Assembly (NCBI GenBank): GCA_963736325.1 | Contig: CAVTOG010000014.1 | Coordinates: 124,001-188,000 of the forward strand | Length of the DNA stretch: 64,000 nucleotides | Source of the DNA: Actinoallomurus sp963736325 | GTDB taxonomy: Bacteria; Actinomycetota; Actinomycetes; Streptosporangiales; Streptosporangiaceae | Direction of reading: 5' to 3' | In this document: positions 17,634 to 25,862 of the stretch, piece by piece | Position numbering within the stretch: the first letter of the stretch is position 1 | Layout: every line of letters begins with the position of its first letter | Notes under the pieces: generated by a model | Databases searched by the model: none | The model's input: the letters and a program-made list of their open reading frames with translations, nothing else | What the model was told of the DNA's origin: nothing | Made by a program: the position numbers and the translations under genes

Positions 17634-20600
17634 CGGGCGTCCGTTTCGGGGGTGGTCGGCTCGAGCCAGCCGGTCTGGAGCTGGGTGGCGCTGCGGCGGG
17701 TGACCAGCAGGCCGCGGCCGGGGGGGAACTGCCTTGGGCGCATTCCGTTGAGGAGGGGCATCTCGTTCGGCGGGCAGGACAGCGCCAGGTCGGGGGTGTT
17801 GGACTCCTGGAGCCGCCGTACGACCGCGTCCATCGAGAGGCGGCCCGAGCCGGCCGCGCTGCGGGCCAGGACCACGTGCAGGCCGATGTCGGCGGCCTGG
17901 GGCAGCAGGTCGATCAGGGCGTTCAGCGGGCCGCCCATCGGGCCGGTGAGCAGGTCGTAGTCGTCGACCAGCACGTACACGTCGGGGCCCGACCACCAGT
18001 CGCGGCGGGTGAGCTGGGCGGGGGTGACGTCCGCGCCCGGTACGCGTTCGCGCAGGCGGGTGGCCAGAGTGTCGACGAGTTCGCCCGCCGCCGACGCGGA
18101 GAAGGCGAAGCCGCGCCGGTACTCCTCGGGGATCGCGTCGATCAGGGCGCGGCGCGAGTCGACGATGACGACCTCGGCCTCGCCCGGCGCGTACGCGCGC
18201 GGGATGGCCTGGGCGATCAGGCGCAGCACGGCGGACTTGCCGCTGCCGGTGTCGCCGAGCACGGTCAGGTGCGGCTGGCGGTCGAAGTCGTGCCAGACCG
18301 GGGCGAGGTCCGCCTCGCCCCAGCCGAGCGCCACCCGCAGCCGGCCCTCCGGCGCGGGCAGCCGTTCGGCGGGCAGGACCGCCGGCAGCATGCGCACCGG
18401 GGGCGCGGACGGGCCCTCCCAGCAGTCGGCCACGGTCTCGGCGAGCGTACGGGCGGCGGAGGCCAGGTCCTCGGTACGCGACCGGCCGTCGAGGCGGGGG
18501 ACCGCGGCGAGGAAGTGCATCTTGTCCATGGTCAGGCCGCTGCCCGGCGCGCGCGGTACCCGCGCGGCCGCCCGCATGTCGATCACGGAGTCGATCGAGT
18601 CGCCGAGGCGCAGCTCCAGCCGGGTGCCGAGCTGGTCGCGCAGCGCGCTGGGAACGTCGGACCAGCGGCTGGAGGTGAGCATGAGGTGCACGCCGTACGT
18701 CAGGCCGCGCGCGGCGAGCTGGCGGATCGGCCCGTCGTGCTCCTCGAAGTCGGCGCGCAGTGACGCCCAGCCGTCGACGACGAGGAACACGTCCCCGTGC
18801 GGGTCGTCGGCGAACCGTCCCTCGCGGCGAAGCGCGCGGTAGGCGGCCATGTTCTCGATGCCGTGCTCGGTGAACAGGCGTTCGCGGCGGGTGAGCACGC
18901 CCTGCACCTCGGCGACCGTACGGCTGACGCGCTCGGCGTCCATCCGGCCCGCGATGCCGCCGATGTGCGGCAGCGCGGACAGCGTCGCGAGCGTGCCGCC
19001 ACCGAAGTCGAGGCAGTAGAACTGGATCTCGGAGGGCGTGTGGGTGAGCGCCAGCACCGCGATGAGCGTGCGCAGCAGCGTGCTCTTGCCGGACTGCGTG
19101 CCGCCCGCGATGCCGACGTGCCCGCCGACGCCGGACAGGTCGGCCATCAGCAGGTCACGGATCTGCTCGAACGGCTTGTCCACGACGGCGACCGGTACGA
19201 CCAGGCCGCCGCGTCCGGGCCAGCTCGCCGGGGACAGCCCGTACTCCTCGTCGGGCACCAGGGGAGGCAGCACCTGGTCGAGCGTCGGAGGGTCGGCGAG
19301 CGGCGGCAGCCACACCTGGTGCGCGGGCGGGCCCGCGTCGCGCAGCCGGCCGACCGCGACCTGGAGCAGCGTGTCGACCTGTTCCTCGTGCGCGCCGGCC
19401 ACGGGCTCGGGTTCGGGCTCGGGCAGGGTGACGACCGCCGGCGCCGCCACGTGCGACGCGCTGAACGGCACGACCTGGCGGCGCACCTCCTCCTGCCGCT
19501 GCTCGGCGGTACGCCGCCGGTACCGGCCCGAGACGTACGCCGCCTTGAACCGTACGAGCGTGGCGACGTCGGAGCGCAGGTAGCCGTTGCCGGGAGCGTT
19601 CGGGAGCTGGTACGCGTCGGGGACGCCGATCACCGACCGGCTCTCCATCGCCGAGAACGTCCGCAGCCCGATCCGGTACGACAGGTGGCTCTCCAGCTTG
19701 TGCATGCGCCCGTCGTCGATGCGCTGGCTGGCCAGCAGCAGGTGGACGCCGAGGGAGCGGCCGAGGCGGCCGATCATCACGAACAGCTCGGAGAAGTCGG
19801 GGTGGGAGGCCAGCAGCTCGCTGAACTCGTCGACGACCACGAACAGCGTCGGCAGCGGGTCGAGGATCGCGCCGTTCACGCGCGCCGCCTCGTACTCCCG
19901 CAGCGAGCTGTAGTTGCCCGCGCGCCGCAGGAGTTCCTGGCGCCGCATCATCTCGCCCTGCAGGGCGTCCTGCATACGGGTGACGAGCGGCGCCTCGTCG
20001 GCCAGGTTCGTGATCACCGCGGACGTGTGCGGCAGCCCGTCGAGGCCGAGGAAGGTCGCGCCGCCCTTGAAGTCGACGAGGACGAAGTTGAGCACCTCGG
20101 AGGAGTGCGTGATGGCCATCGCGAGGACGAGTGTGCGCAGCAGCTCGCTCTTGCCGGACCCGGTCGCGCCGATCAGCAGGCCGTGCGGGCCCATCCCGTC
20201 CTGCGCGGACTCCTTGATGTCCAGCTCGACGCGGCTGCCGTCCTCGGCGATGCCGATCGGCACCCGCAGCCGGTCCGGGCCGTCGGCGCGCGCCCACACA
20301 CGCGAGGGCTCGAGCGCGTCGATGTCGCCGACGCCGAGCAGCGTGCCGAGGTCGAAGTCGCTGACCATCGGCTCGGCGACCTCCGCGGTCGCCCCGAGCC
20401 GGAACGGTGAGATGACGCGGGCCAGCGCGGTGGCCTTCGGCACGCTCAGCCGGTCCGGGTGGCCCAGCGGCGTACGGAGCTCGGCGCCCGTACGGTCGAA
20501 GCGGACCATCTCCATCGTCTCGGACGTCACGTCGAGCCGCAGGGTCGCGCGGCCCGTGGTCTTCGGCAGCCCGGACGAGACGTTCAAGACGATCGAGTTG

Positions 20601-21610
20601 CGGTAGCCGGTGCCGGCGAGCCGCGACTCCGGCGGCACCGTGATCCCGTCCACGATCACCACGACGTACGGCTCGTCACGCGTCGGCGTCGCGCCGGCCT
20701 CGAACCGGCCGCGGCCCTCCATCTCGGTGGACAGCAGGGCGTCCAGCGCGTCGATGCCGTCGGCGTGCAGCCGCGCGTGCCCGGCGCCGTCCTGCTCCGT
20801 GCTGTGCTGGGTGTGCGGTAGCCACTTCACCCAGTCCCACTCCCCGGCGTGCTCGCCCGCCGCGCAGACCGCGACGCGCAGTTCGTCCGGCGAGTGGAAC
20901 GTCACGAGCTGGGCCAGCAGCGCCCGCATCAGCTCGCGCCCGGCGGCCTCGTCGCCGCGCAGCTGCACCTGCGCGAAGCCGCGCAGGAAGACCGCGGCCG
21001 GCAGGTCGTTCACGGTCGTGTACGCGCGGATGAACCTCCGCAGCGCCCGCGCGGTCAGCGGCTCGAGGTCCTCGACCGGCTTGGTCTGCATCGGGTTCAT
21101 CGTCATCGCGAGCTTCTGCGGGCCGGTGCCGATCCGTACCTCGGCGAAGTCGGGATGCGTGGGGCGCCGCTCCCACAGCCGGCTGCTCATCGCCACCGAC
21201 CACAGCCCGGCCGGGTCGGGATGCCGCCACGCCAGCGACGCGCGCTGCTCGGCGGCGACGGCGCGGACCCGCTTGCGGGTCTGGGCCAGGTATCGCAGGT
21301 AGTCGCGCCGCTCGCCGCGCATCCGGCGTTTGCGCTCGCTCGTCGTGCGCCCGACCTGCCCGAACACCATCGTCATCGACGTCAGTGCCATCAGGCCTGC
21401 CGCCAGCAGGCCCAGGCCGGGCCGCGACGGCGACACGAAGATCAGGATCGTGACGCTGGAGCCGATCGCCATCGGCATGTACATCAGCAGCATCCCGAGG
21501 TTCCCGGTCGGCGCCTCCGGCAGTACCGGTGGTTCCTGCAGGGACAGCTCACCGCTCGGCATCTCCGGCGGTGACTGCCGTGGCGGTCGTCGAAACAGCG
21601 TCGTACTCAC
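17630..21610 (-). CDS. eccC: Type VII secretion ATPase EccC (three FtsK/SpoIIIE domains)
   Basis: 1326 aa from GTG 21610, with GAAGGA upstream; the longer frame to 22720 is noncoding. Two membrane helices (residues about 37-80) precede three ATPase domains with P-loops IGATGSGKSELLRTL (about 480), AGGTQSGKSTLLRTL (about 838) and LGDTGSGKSAVLRLI (about 1121). Walker B segments are FVLVDFKGGATF, FYCLDFGGGT and VVIVDS. This is the fused EccCa-EccCb form, the motor that binds WXG100 substrates at the inner membrane. It heads the minus-strand operon with the small ORF and mycP and is divergent from eccD, with 136 bases between starts. Confidence 0.97.
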   Translation of the reverse strand: MSTTLFRRPPRQSPPEMPSGELSLQEPPVLPEAPTGNLGMLLMYMPMAIGSSVTILIFVSPSRPGLGLLAAGLMALTSMTMVFGQVGRTTSERKRRMRGERRDYLRYLAQTRKRVRAVAAEQRASLAWRHPDPAGLWSVAMSSRLWERRPTHPDFAEVRIGTGPQKLAMTMNPMQTKPVEDLEPLTARALRRFIRAYTTVNDLPAAVFLRGFAQVQLRGDEAAGRELMRALLAQLVTFHSPDELRVAVCAAGEHAGEWDWVKWLPHTQHSTEQDGAGHARLHADGIDALDALLSTEMEGRGRFEAGATPTRDEPYVVVIVDGITVPPESRLAGTGYRNSIVLNVSSGLPKTTGRATLRLDVTSETMEMVRFDRTGAELRTPLGHPDRLSVPKATALARVISPFRLGATAEVAEPMVSDFDLGTLLGVGDIDALEPSRVWARADGPDRLRVPIGIAEDGSRVELDIKESAQDGMGPHGLLIGATGSGKSELLRTLVLAMAITHSSEVLNFVLVDFKGGATFLGLDGLPHTSAVITNLADEAPLVTRMQDALQGEMMRRQELLRRAGNYSSLREYEAARVNGAILDPLPTLFVVVDEFSELLASHPDFSELFVMIGRLGRSLGVHLLLASQRIDDGRMHKLESHLSYRIGLRTFSAMESRSVIGVPDAYQLPNAPGNGYLRSDVATLVRFKAAYVSGRYRRRTAEQRQEEVRRQVVPFSASHVAAPAVVTLPEPEPEPVAGAHEEQVDTLLQVAVGRLRDAGPPAHQVWLPPLADPPTLDQVLPPLVPDEEYGLSPASWPGRGGLVVPVAVVDKPFEQIRDLLMADLSGVGGHVGIAGGTQSGKSTLLRTLIAVLALTHTPSEIQFYCLDFGGGTLATLSALPHIGGIAGRMDAERVSRTVAEVQGVLTRRERLFTEHGIENMAAYRALRREGRFADDPHGDVFLVVDGWASLRADFEEHDGPIRQLAARGLTYGVHLMLTSSRWSDVPSALRDQLGTRLELRLGDSIDSVIDMRAAARVPRAPGSGLTMDKMHFLAAVPRLDGRSRTEDLASAARTLAETVADCWEGPSAPPVRMLPAVLPAERLPAPEGRLRVALGWGEADLAPVWHDFDRQPHLTVLGDTGSGKSAVLRLIAQAIPRAYAPGEAEVVIVDSRRALIDAIPEEYRRGFAFSASAAGELVDTLATRLRERVPGADVTPAQLTRRDWWSGPDVYVLVDDYDLLTGPMGGPLNALIDLLPQAADIGLHVVLARSAAGSGRLSMDAVVRRLQESNTPDLALSCPPNEMPLLNGMRPRQFPPGRGLLVTRRSATQLQTGWLEPTTPETDAR

Positions 21611-21746
21611 GGCCCGATGTCCTTCCCGGTGGGGTGTCCCTCTGACTTGGACACGGCTGCGGGGGCGCCGAGGGTTGCCCGATCCGCAGGACCGTTCGCG
21701 TTTCCGGCGAGTGAACTCTTCGCGCTCCGGGAGCCGTGTTCTGGAC
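21611..21746. promoter_or_regulatory. Divergent promoter region between eccC and eccD
   Basis: The 136 bases between the two starts must hold promoters for both halves of the secretion locus. No clear -35/-10 pair or palindrome is seen, so only position supports this entry. Confidence 0.4.
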
Positions 21747-23144
21747 ATGGCGACTCCGCAGACCATGGGTTCCGGCGAGATGTGCCGGCTGACGATCTGT
21801 GGCCCGACCTCGCAAATCGAGCTGGCGGTACCCGCACACGTGCCGGTCGCCGACCTGCTCCCGACATTCCTCGACCATCTCGGGTCCGAGCTGTCGGCGG
21901 TCGGCCTCGGACACGACGGCTGGGTGTTGCAGCGGCTGGGCGAACCACCACTGGATGAGGACCTCGGCACCGCCGCACTCGGCCTGTTCGACGGTGACGT
22001 GCTGCACCTGCGCCCGCGCGGTGACCAGCTCCCGCCGGTCGACTTCGACGACCTGATCGACGGCGTCGCGACCGGGACGGCGGACCGTCCCGACCGCTGG
22101 CGCCCCGAGTCCACGCGGCGGCTCGTGCTCGGGCTGGTCGGCTTCGCGCTCGCCCTGGGCATCGCGATCGCGCCCCTGAGCGGCTCGTCCGTCATCGCCA
22201 CGATCGTGGCCGGTACGGCCGCCGTCCTGACGCTGCTCGGCGGTGCCGCCGCGTCCCGCGCGCTCGGCGACCGTACGGCGGGCATCCTGCTCGCGGTCGG
22301 CTCGATCGGGTTCGCCGCCGCCGCGGGGCTCGCGCTGACCGGCGACGGCACCCTCGCGGGCCTGCCGTCCGCGCCCGGGCTGCTCGCGGGCGGCGTATGG
22401 GCCGCGACGATGGCGGCCCTGGCGCGTCCCGCCGTCGGCGGCGCCCAGGCCGGCTTCACCTCGGCGATCTTCGCGACCGTCCTGGTCGGGCTCGGCGGGC
22501 TGCTCACGACCATCGCGGGCATCAGCCCCGCGGGCTCGGCGGCGATCGTGCTCTCAGTCGCGCTGACGCTCGGCGCGGCCGTACCGGTCATCGCCTCGCG
22601 GTTCGCCGGGCTGCGCATCCCACCGCTGCCGACCAACGCCGACGAGTTCCAGCAGGACATCGACCCCGAGCCGAGCCGGCAGGTCCTCGCGCGTACGGCG
22701 CGCGCCCACGACCACATCACCGCGCTCTACCTCGGTCTCGGCGCCGTCAGCACGGGCTGCCTGCTGATCCTCGGTGTGACGCCGGGGACCAGCGCACGGG
22801 TGCTCGCGTCGGTCGCTTCGCTGCTGATGCTGCTGCACGCACGCGAACTGCTCGGTGTACGTGCCCGGCTCGCGGTGTTCCTGCCCGGCGCGGCCGGACT
22901 CGCGACCGTGCTGCTCGACCTGACCGCCGGCATGTCCTCCGGCGTACGGCCCGCGATGGTCGTGGCGATGCTGGTCCTCGCCGCGCTCCTGCTCGCGGTC
23001 GCGCGGGTCCTGCCCGGCCGCCGCACGCTGCCCCACTGGGGACGGATCGCGGACCTGTCCCACTCGCTCTCCGCGATGGCGATCATCCCGCTGGTGCTGG
23101 CCGTGGTCGGCCTCTACGCGAAGGTGCGTGCCGGATGGGCGTGA
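21747..23144 (+). CDS. eccD: Type VII secretion integral membrane protein EccD
   Basis: 465 aa from ATG 21747; ATG 21765 or 21780 are alternative starts. The N-terminal 90 residues (CRLTICGPTSQIELAVPAHV, then GWVLQRLGEPPLDEDLG) form the cytosolic ubiquitin-like domain of EccD. About eleven hydrophobic helices follow from residue 125, making the membrane channel component. A soluble loop at about 290-320 (PPLPTNADEFQQDI) matches the usual loop position. First gene of the plus-strand operon. Confidence 0.95.
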   Translation: MATPQTMGSGEMCRLTICGPTSQIELAVPAHVPVADLLPTFLDHLGSELSAVGLGHDGWVLQRLGEPPLDEDLGTAALGLFDGDVLHLRPRGDQLPPVDFDDLIDGVATGTADRPDRWRPESTRRLVLGLVGFALALGIAIAPLSGSSVIATIVAGTAAVLTLLGGAAASRALGDRTAGILLAVGSIGFAAAAGLALTGDGTLAGLPSAPGLLAGGVWAATMAALARPAVGGAQAGFTSAIFATVLVGLGGLLTTIAGISPAGSAAIVLSVALTLGAAVPVIASRFAGLRIPPLPTNADEFQQDIDPEPSRQVLARTARAHDHITALYLGLGAVSTGCLLILGVTPGTSARVLASVASLLMLLHARELLGVRARLAVFLPGAAGLATVLLDLTAGMSSGVRPAMVVAMLVLAALLLAVARVLPGRRTLPHWGRIADLSHSLSAMAIIPLVLAVVGLYAKVRAGWA

Positions 23145-23207
23145 ACCGGAGCCTCAGAGAACGGGCGAGGGCTTCCGAGCGGTCTCTCGCCGTACTGGAG
23201 GTGCGCC

Positions 23208-24596
23208 GTGCACAACCGTCGTGACCAGGTCAACGCCCATGGCTTCATGGTCGGCCGGCTGGTCTCCGCGCTCGTACGCGCCGAGCCGGATCTGGCCACC
23301 CCGCCGCTGCGCCGCTCGTGGGTCGGAATGATCATCGGCCTCCTGGTGGGCGCGCTCGCGGTCGCCGGGTTCGGCGTGATGTCGGCGGTCTTCCCCGGCG
23401 GCGCGACCGCCTGGCGCAAGCCCGGCACGCTGATCCTGGAGAAGGGCACCGGCTCGAGCTACGTGCTGGTCGACGGGCGGCTGCGGCCGGTACTGAACTA
23501 CGCGTCGGCGCGGCTGCTGCTCGGCGCCAAGCTCACCGTCGACTCCGTGCCCACCAAGTCCATCGCGGACGTGCCGCGCGGCCGTCCGGTCGGCATCGAC
23601 GGCGCGCCCGACTCGCTGCCCGCGAGCGACGGCCCCACCCCGCCCTGGCTGGTCTGCGCGACCTCCGGCGGAGGCAAGCCCGCGCTCACGCTGACCATCG
23701 GGGACCGCCCCGACGTACGGCCGCTGACCGGCGGGCAGGCCGTGCTGGTCCGCACCGGCGACGGGACGACCTACCTCGTGACCGCCGACCACCGGATGCG
23801 GGTCACCGCGCCGTGGGTGACGCGGGTGCTCGGCTTCCCCGACAACGCTGCGATCGGCGTACGGGACGCGTGGGTGAACACGCTTCCCGCCGGGCCGGAC
23901 CTGCCGCAGCCCGCGACGCTCGGCCGCGGTGACGCCGGTCCCGCCCTCGACGGGCACCCGGCGAAGGTCGGCGAGGTGTTCGTCGTGCACGGCACCGGTG
24001 CAGGACAGCGCTTCTACCTGCTGACCGGCGGCGGACTCATGCCCATGACGCAGACCGCGGCGGCGCTCGCCCTCGGCGACCCGGGCACCGCGCCCGCGTA
24101 CGACGGCGCGACCGCCGCCGCGCGGGAGCTGAGCCCGGCGGCGCTCGCCTCGGCCCACGTGCTGGCGGCGCCCGCCTGGCAGGCGCAGGTCCCCGCGACG
24201 CCGCCCGCGCCGGCCACCGCCGAGGGCCGGATGCCCTGCGTACGCGTCGTGCCGGGCGCCGGCCACGTCACGACGTCCGTGGCGACCGTGCCGTCCCACC
24301 CGGTCGCGTCGGCCAGGACCGCGGACGGCGGCCTGACCGCCGACGCGCGCGTCGCCGACGAGGTGGACATCGCGCCGGGCGCCGGCCTGCTCGCCCGGAC
24401 GCTTCCCGCGCCGGGCGTCCCCGGCACCGGGCTGTACGTCGTCACCGAGGACGGCGCGAAGTTCCCCGTCGCGAACGAGGCCGCGGCCACCGCGCTCGGC
24501 TACCGGATCGCCTCCGCCGTACCCGTGACCGCCGACCTGTTGGCGCTCCTGCCGACGGGGCCGGTCCTCGGCCTGCTCGGCCAGGGCGGCGGATGA
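23208..24596 (+). CDS. eccB: Type VII secretion membrane protein EccB
   Basis: 462 aa from GTG 23208, with GGAGG upstream. The short cytosolic N-terminus HNRRDQVNAHGFMVGRLVSAL and the single membrane helix (about 42-65) are typical of EccB. The rest is the extracytoplasmic R-domain region, with WRKPGTLILEKGTGSSYVLVDG and repeated segments. EccB bridges the inner-membrane complex and the cell wall. No eccE is found in the window, as is common outside mycobacteria. Confidence 0.95.
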   Translation: MHNRRDQVNAHGFMVGRLVSALVRAEPDLATPPLRRSWVGMIIGLLVGALAVAGFGVMSAVFPGGATAWRKPGTLILEKGTGSSYVLVDGRLRPVLNYASARLLLGAKLTVDSVPTKSIADVPRGRPVGIDGAPDSLPASDGPTPPWLVCATSGGGKPALTLTIGDRPDVRPLTGGQAVLVRTGDGTTYLVTADHRMRVTAPWVTRVLGFPDNAAIGVRDAWVNTLPAGPDLPQPATLGRGDAGPALDGHPAKVGEVFVVHGTGAGQRFYLLTGGGLMPMTQTAAALALGDPGTAPAYDGATAAARELSPAALASAHVLAAPAWQAQVPATPPAPATAEGRMPCVRVVPGAGHVTTSVATVPSHPVASARTADGGLTADARVADEVDIAPGAGLLARTLPAPGVPGTGLYVVTEDGAKFPVANEAAATALGYRIASAVPVTADLLALLPTGPVLGLLGQGGG

Positions 24597-24658
24597 CCAG
24601 ACCCCCGGCACCGGCTCGCGCGCCCGCGTGAGCCTGACTCAACCAGGAGGAAATGCAG

Positions 24659-24976
24659 ATGCCAACCGGTCAGTTCGGCGGATTCGACCCGGCGTCGTAC
24701 CACTTCAGCGACGCGGACCTCGCACAGATCATCACGAAGACCAGTGACGCGATCAGTGAGATGAACACCGTCAACAACCTCGTCCAGTCGCACACCGACG
24801 CGCTGGTCGACGCCAACCGCTCCGACTCGGGCCAGATCCTGTCGTCGCACCTGTCGACGTGGACGTCGGACTTCAACACCTGCGTGAACAACCTCAACGA
24901 CCTCAACCAGAAGGCGACCGCCCTGCGCCAGGTCAACGTCAGCACGGGCACCACCACCACCAGCCAGGCGAAGTAG
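24659..24976 (+). CDS. WXG100-family (Esx-like) small secreted protein
   Basis: 105 aa. AGGAGG at 24645-24650 fits ATG 24659 (eight bases) better than ATG 24653 (two bases). The protein is predicted to be a helical hairpin; the turn has TWTSDF where canonical members have Trp-x-Gly, so it is a divergent WXG100. Directly after eccB and 12 bases before a second family member, the arrangement of an EsxB/EsxA-type pair secreted as a heterodimer. Confidence 0.8.
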   Translation: MPTGQFGGFDPASYHFSDADLAQIITKTSDAISEMNTVNNLVQSHTDALVDANRSDSGQILSSHLSTWTSDFNTCVNNLNDLNQKATALRQVNVSTGTTTTSQAK

Positions 24977-24988
24977 GGGAGCGCTCCG

Positions 24989-25279
24989 ATGGCCGATCAG
25001 TTCACCGTCAACCACGGCAACTATGGCGACGTCAACACCGGCCTCGTCAGCCAGGTCACCCGCATGGACACGATCATGCAGGACCTCAACGCCACCCTCA
25101 GCCGCATCGCGCAGGCCAGCAACGGTAAGGCCACGCCGCTGTGGGAAGAGCAGCAGGCCACCTGGAACCGGGCCTACACCGAGATGAAGCAGCAGCTCAA
25201 CACGCACACCCAGTCGTCGATCAGCGTCGCCGAGACGTTCCAGGAGGGCGACAACCACGGCGCCCGGGTCATGTCCTGA
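24989..25279 (+). CDS. WXG100-family (Esx-like) small secreted protein
   Basis: 96 aa, the canonical size. Two helices flank the segment PLWEEQQATWNRAYTEM, again without a strict Trp-x-Gly. GGAG lies upstream of the ATG. It probably pairs with the preceding protein. A large hairpin follows its stop codon. Confidence 0.82.
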   Translation: MADQFTVNHGNYGDVNTGLVSQVTRMDTIMQDLNATLSRIAQASNGKATPLWEEQQATWNRAYTEMKQQLNTHTQSSISVAETFQEGDNHGARVMS

Positions 25280-25293
25280 CCCATCCCGATGCT

Positions 25294-25336
25294 CACGGCT
25301 CCCGGGGCGCTTGACGTGCTCGTTCCGGGGGCCGTG
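25294..25336 (+). terminator. Intercistronic hairpin after the esx pair
   Basis: CACGGCTCCCGG (25294-25305) pairs with CCGGGGGCCGTG (25325-25336), 12 pairs with one wobble and a 19-base loop. It may partly terminate transcription or protect the esx mRNA from 3' decay. Confidence 0.5.
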
Positions 25337-25361
25337 AACCCACCGAATCCAGGAGGCCGGT

Positions 25362-25751
25362 ATGGCGGAAGATTACCGGATCACATCGTTCGACAAGGCC
25401 CACTACGACCAGCTCATCACGTACCTGAACAGCGTGGTCGACTCGATCAACACCGACCCGCAGGCCCTCGGGCCGACGGCGAACCTGCGGCTCGACGAGA
25501 CGCTGAGCGGCATGTTCAAGCCCGGATCGCAGAACTGGTCCGCGGCGAAGAACTTCGTCACGAAGGCCGGGACGTTCGGCGCGTCGGCGCACCAGCGCTA
25601 CGTCGCCATCGAGCAGGACGTGCGGACGTTCGGCGGGGCGCTCAAGAACGCCGAGGACGTCTTCGAGGACACCGACGACCTCACGACGTACGACGCCTCG
25701 AAGTTCGCGGGCGACTACCCCGACGTGGGCGGTCCCCCGGCCACGCCTTGA
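25362..25751 (+). CDS. WXG100-like helical protein
   Basis: 129 aa, with AGGAGG before ATG 25362. Predicted mostly helical: FDKAHYDQLITYLNSVVDSI and KNFVTKAGTFGASAHQRY form the helices, with an NW pair near the turn. The tail carries VGGPPATP. Size, position and composition suggest a type VII substrate or chaperone. No close family name can be given. Confidence 0.7.
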   Translation: MAEDYRITSFDKAHYDQLITYLNSVVDSINTDPQALGPTANLRLDETLSGMFKPGSQNWSAAKNFVTKAGTFGASAHQRYVAIEQDVRTFGGALKNAEDVFEDTDDLTTYDASKFAGDYPDVGGPPATP

Positions 25752-25761
25752 CCTGACGACC

Positions 25762-25793
25762 GGTCCCGGCCCGGCGACCGCCGGGCCGGGACC
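25762..25793 (+). terminator. Perfect 15-bp intercistronic hairpin
   Basis: GGTCCCGGCCCGGCG (25762-25776) is followed after two bases by its exact complement (25779-25793). There is no T-run. It separates the small-protein genes from the glycine-rich substrate gene, so it may set their relative expression. Confidence 0.6.
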
Positions 25794-25862
25794 ACCCCCC
25801 ACCCCACGTGTGCAGGACCCGGACCCTCCGTCGTCCGGGCCCGAGGATCACTGAGGAGAACC

